Source: an uncultured Chthonomonas sp.
GTDB taxonomy: Bacteria > Armatimonadota > Chthonomonadetes > Chthonomonadales > CAJBBX01
Length of the DNA: 64,000 nucleotides
Direction: 5' to 3'
Assembly: GCA_903951425.1 (NCBI GenBank)
Contig: CAJBBX010000066.1
Location: 1 to 64,000 of the forward strand
Shown here: positions 63,468 to 64,000 of the stretch, in pieces
How the letters are laid out: each line of letters begins with the position of its first letter
How positions within the stretch are numbered: the stretch's first letter is position 1
Notes under the pieces: model-generated
Told to the model about the DNA's origin: nothing
The model's input: only the letters and a program-made list of their open reading frames with translations
The model's database searches: none
Translations under genes and position numbers: made by a program

Positions 63468-64000
63468 TTAGGCCAAATCCGCATACAGCGGCGTGGAAAG
63501 ATACCTCTCACCGGTCGAAGGAAGCACTACGACGATCAGCTTGCCGGCGTTTTCGGGGCGCCGGGCCACCTGCACGGCCGCCCATACGGCGGCCCCCGAC
63601 GAGATGCCGGCGAATACGCCCTCAGTTCGGGCCAGCCGCCGCGCGGTGTCGACGGCATCCGGTGCGTCGACCTTGATGACCTCATCGATCAGGTCGGTGC
63701 GAAGCACAGACGGCACGAAGCCTGCGCCGATGCCCTGGATGGGATGGGGACCGCGCGGCTGACCCGACAGCACGGCGGAGGCGGACGGCTCCACGGCGAC
63801 CGCCTGGAAGCCGGGCCTGCGCTGCTTTAGCACATCGGCGACGCCGGTCAGCGTTCCGCCTGTGCCGACTCCCGCGACCAGGATATCGACCTGGCCATCG
63901 GTATCTCGCCAGATCTCCTCGGCGGTGGTGCGGCGATGGACCTCCGGGTTGGCCTCGTTGTCGAACTGCCGCGGGATGAAGTAGCGCGGATCAGCAGCGG
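63468..64000 (-). CDS. cysK: Cysteine synthase (5' end outside window)
   Basis: O-acetylserine sulfhydrylase makes cysteine from sulfide. About 177 C-terminal residues are seen: [17 protein letters not shown], the phosphate loop [36 protein letters not shown], and [16 protein letters not shown]. The order and motifs are those of CysK. It leads the operon cysK-metB-rrf2. The PLP lysine and start lie beyond the edge. Confidence 0.95.
   Translation of the reverse strand, partial: AADPRYFIPRQFDNEANPEVHRRTTAEEIWRDTDGQVDILVAGVGTGGTLTGVADVLKQRRPGFQAVAVEPSASAVLSGQPRGPHPIQGIGAGFVPSVLRTDLIDEVIKVDAPDAVDTARRLARTEGVFAGISSGAAVWAAVQVARRPENAGKLIVVVLPSTGERYLSTPLYADLA

Overview
The window is a gene-dense, high-GC bacterial chromosome segment. 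It has no insertion sequences, prophage genes, CRISPR arrays or rRNA. Core genes (sigma factor, primase, peptidoglycan ligases, tmRNA, ATP synthase, aspartate kinase) alternate with many secreted or lipidic-envelope proteins and glycoside hydrolases. Several traits fit Armatimonadota or a nearby lineage: a pseudopilin-like protein with an SCLSNVKQL-type helix and MYTQDYDER motif, DUF4838 and DUF6785 family proteins, Gfo/Idh/MocA dehydrogenases, and secreted GH42-, GH5- and GH27-like enzymes. This placement is an inference from gene content.

Layout. 1-2.8 kb: rpoD (cut by the window edge) and dnaG. 2.9-7.3 kb: a secreted BamE-like protein split by a Met/Gly/Pro-rich insert, a TPR-polysaccharide deacetylase and a MATE exporter. 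7.4-11.6 kb: M29 aminopeptidase and a GH42-like enzyme. 11.7-15.1 kb: D-Ala-D-Ala carboxypeptidase, RluB-type pseudouridine synthase and a FecCD permease. 15.1-21 kb (minus): ComF, 2-oxoacid dehydrogenase E2 and fused E1, and a radical SAM protein. 21.2-24.6 kb: NahK-like sugar kinase, thioredoxin-like protein, 2-Cys peroxiredoxin and PIG-L deacetylase. 24.7-25.05 kb: ssrA (tmRNA). 25-27.5 kb: divergent ddl and murF. 27.6-46 kb: a carbohydrate-centred region holding a DUF4838 protein, acylphosphatase, GH5-like enzyme, PQQ-propeller protein, two Gfo/Idh/MocA proteins, amidase, a GCKR-like double-SIS protein, a DUF6785 membrane protein and a GH27 alpha-galactosidase. 46-49.3 kb: flotillin, NfeD-like protein with a His-rich loop, and a pseudopilin-like protein. 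49.5-56.7 kb: ACT protein, lysC, and an ATP synthase operon atpZ-I-B-E-F-F'-H-A that ends at a strong hairpin before any atpG, atpD or atpC. 56.8-61.7 kb: a TIM-barrel-like protein, a 960-residue secreted protein and an SGNH hydrolase. 61.8-64 kb (minus): cysK (cut by the edge), metB and an Rrf2 regulator.

How they fit together. ddl, murF and the carboxypeptidase serve peptidoglycan assembly. E1 and E2 form most of a branched-chain-type 2-oxoacid dehydrogenase, with no E3 in the window. The secreted glycosidases, NahK-like kinase, GCKR-like protein, deacetylases and dehydrogenases suggest scavenging of plant or microbial heteropolysaccharides. The Rrf2 gene ending the cysteine operon suggests CymR-like control. 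Near-perfect GC-rich hairpins mark most operon ends and mostly lack a U-tract.

No gap between genes exceeds 300 bases except 24633-25088, which holds ssrA. Starts were often moved to internal ATG, GTG or TTG codons on the basis of Shine-Dalgarno sequences, signal peptides or family alignment from memory. All family calls rest on motifs read by eye.
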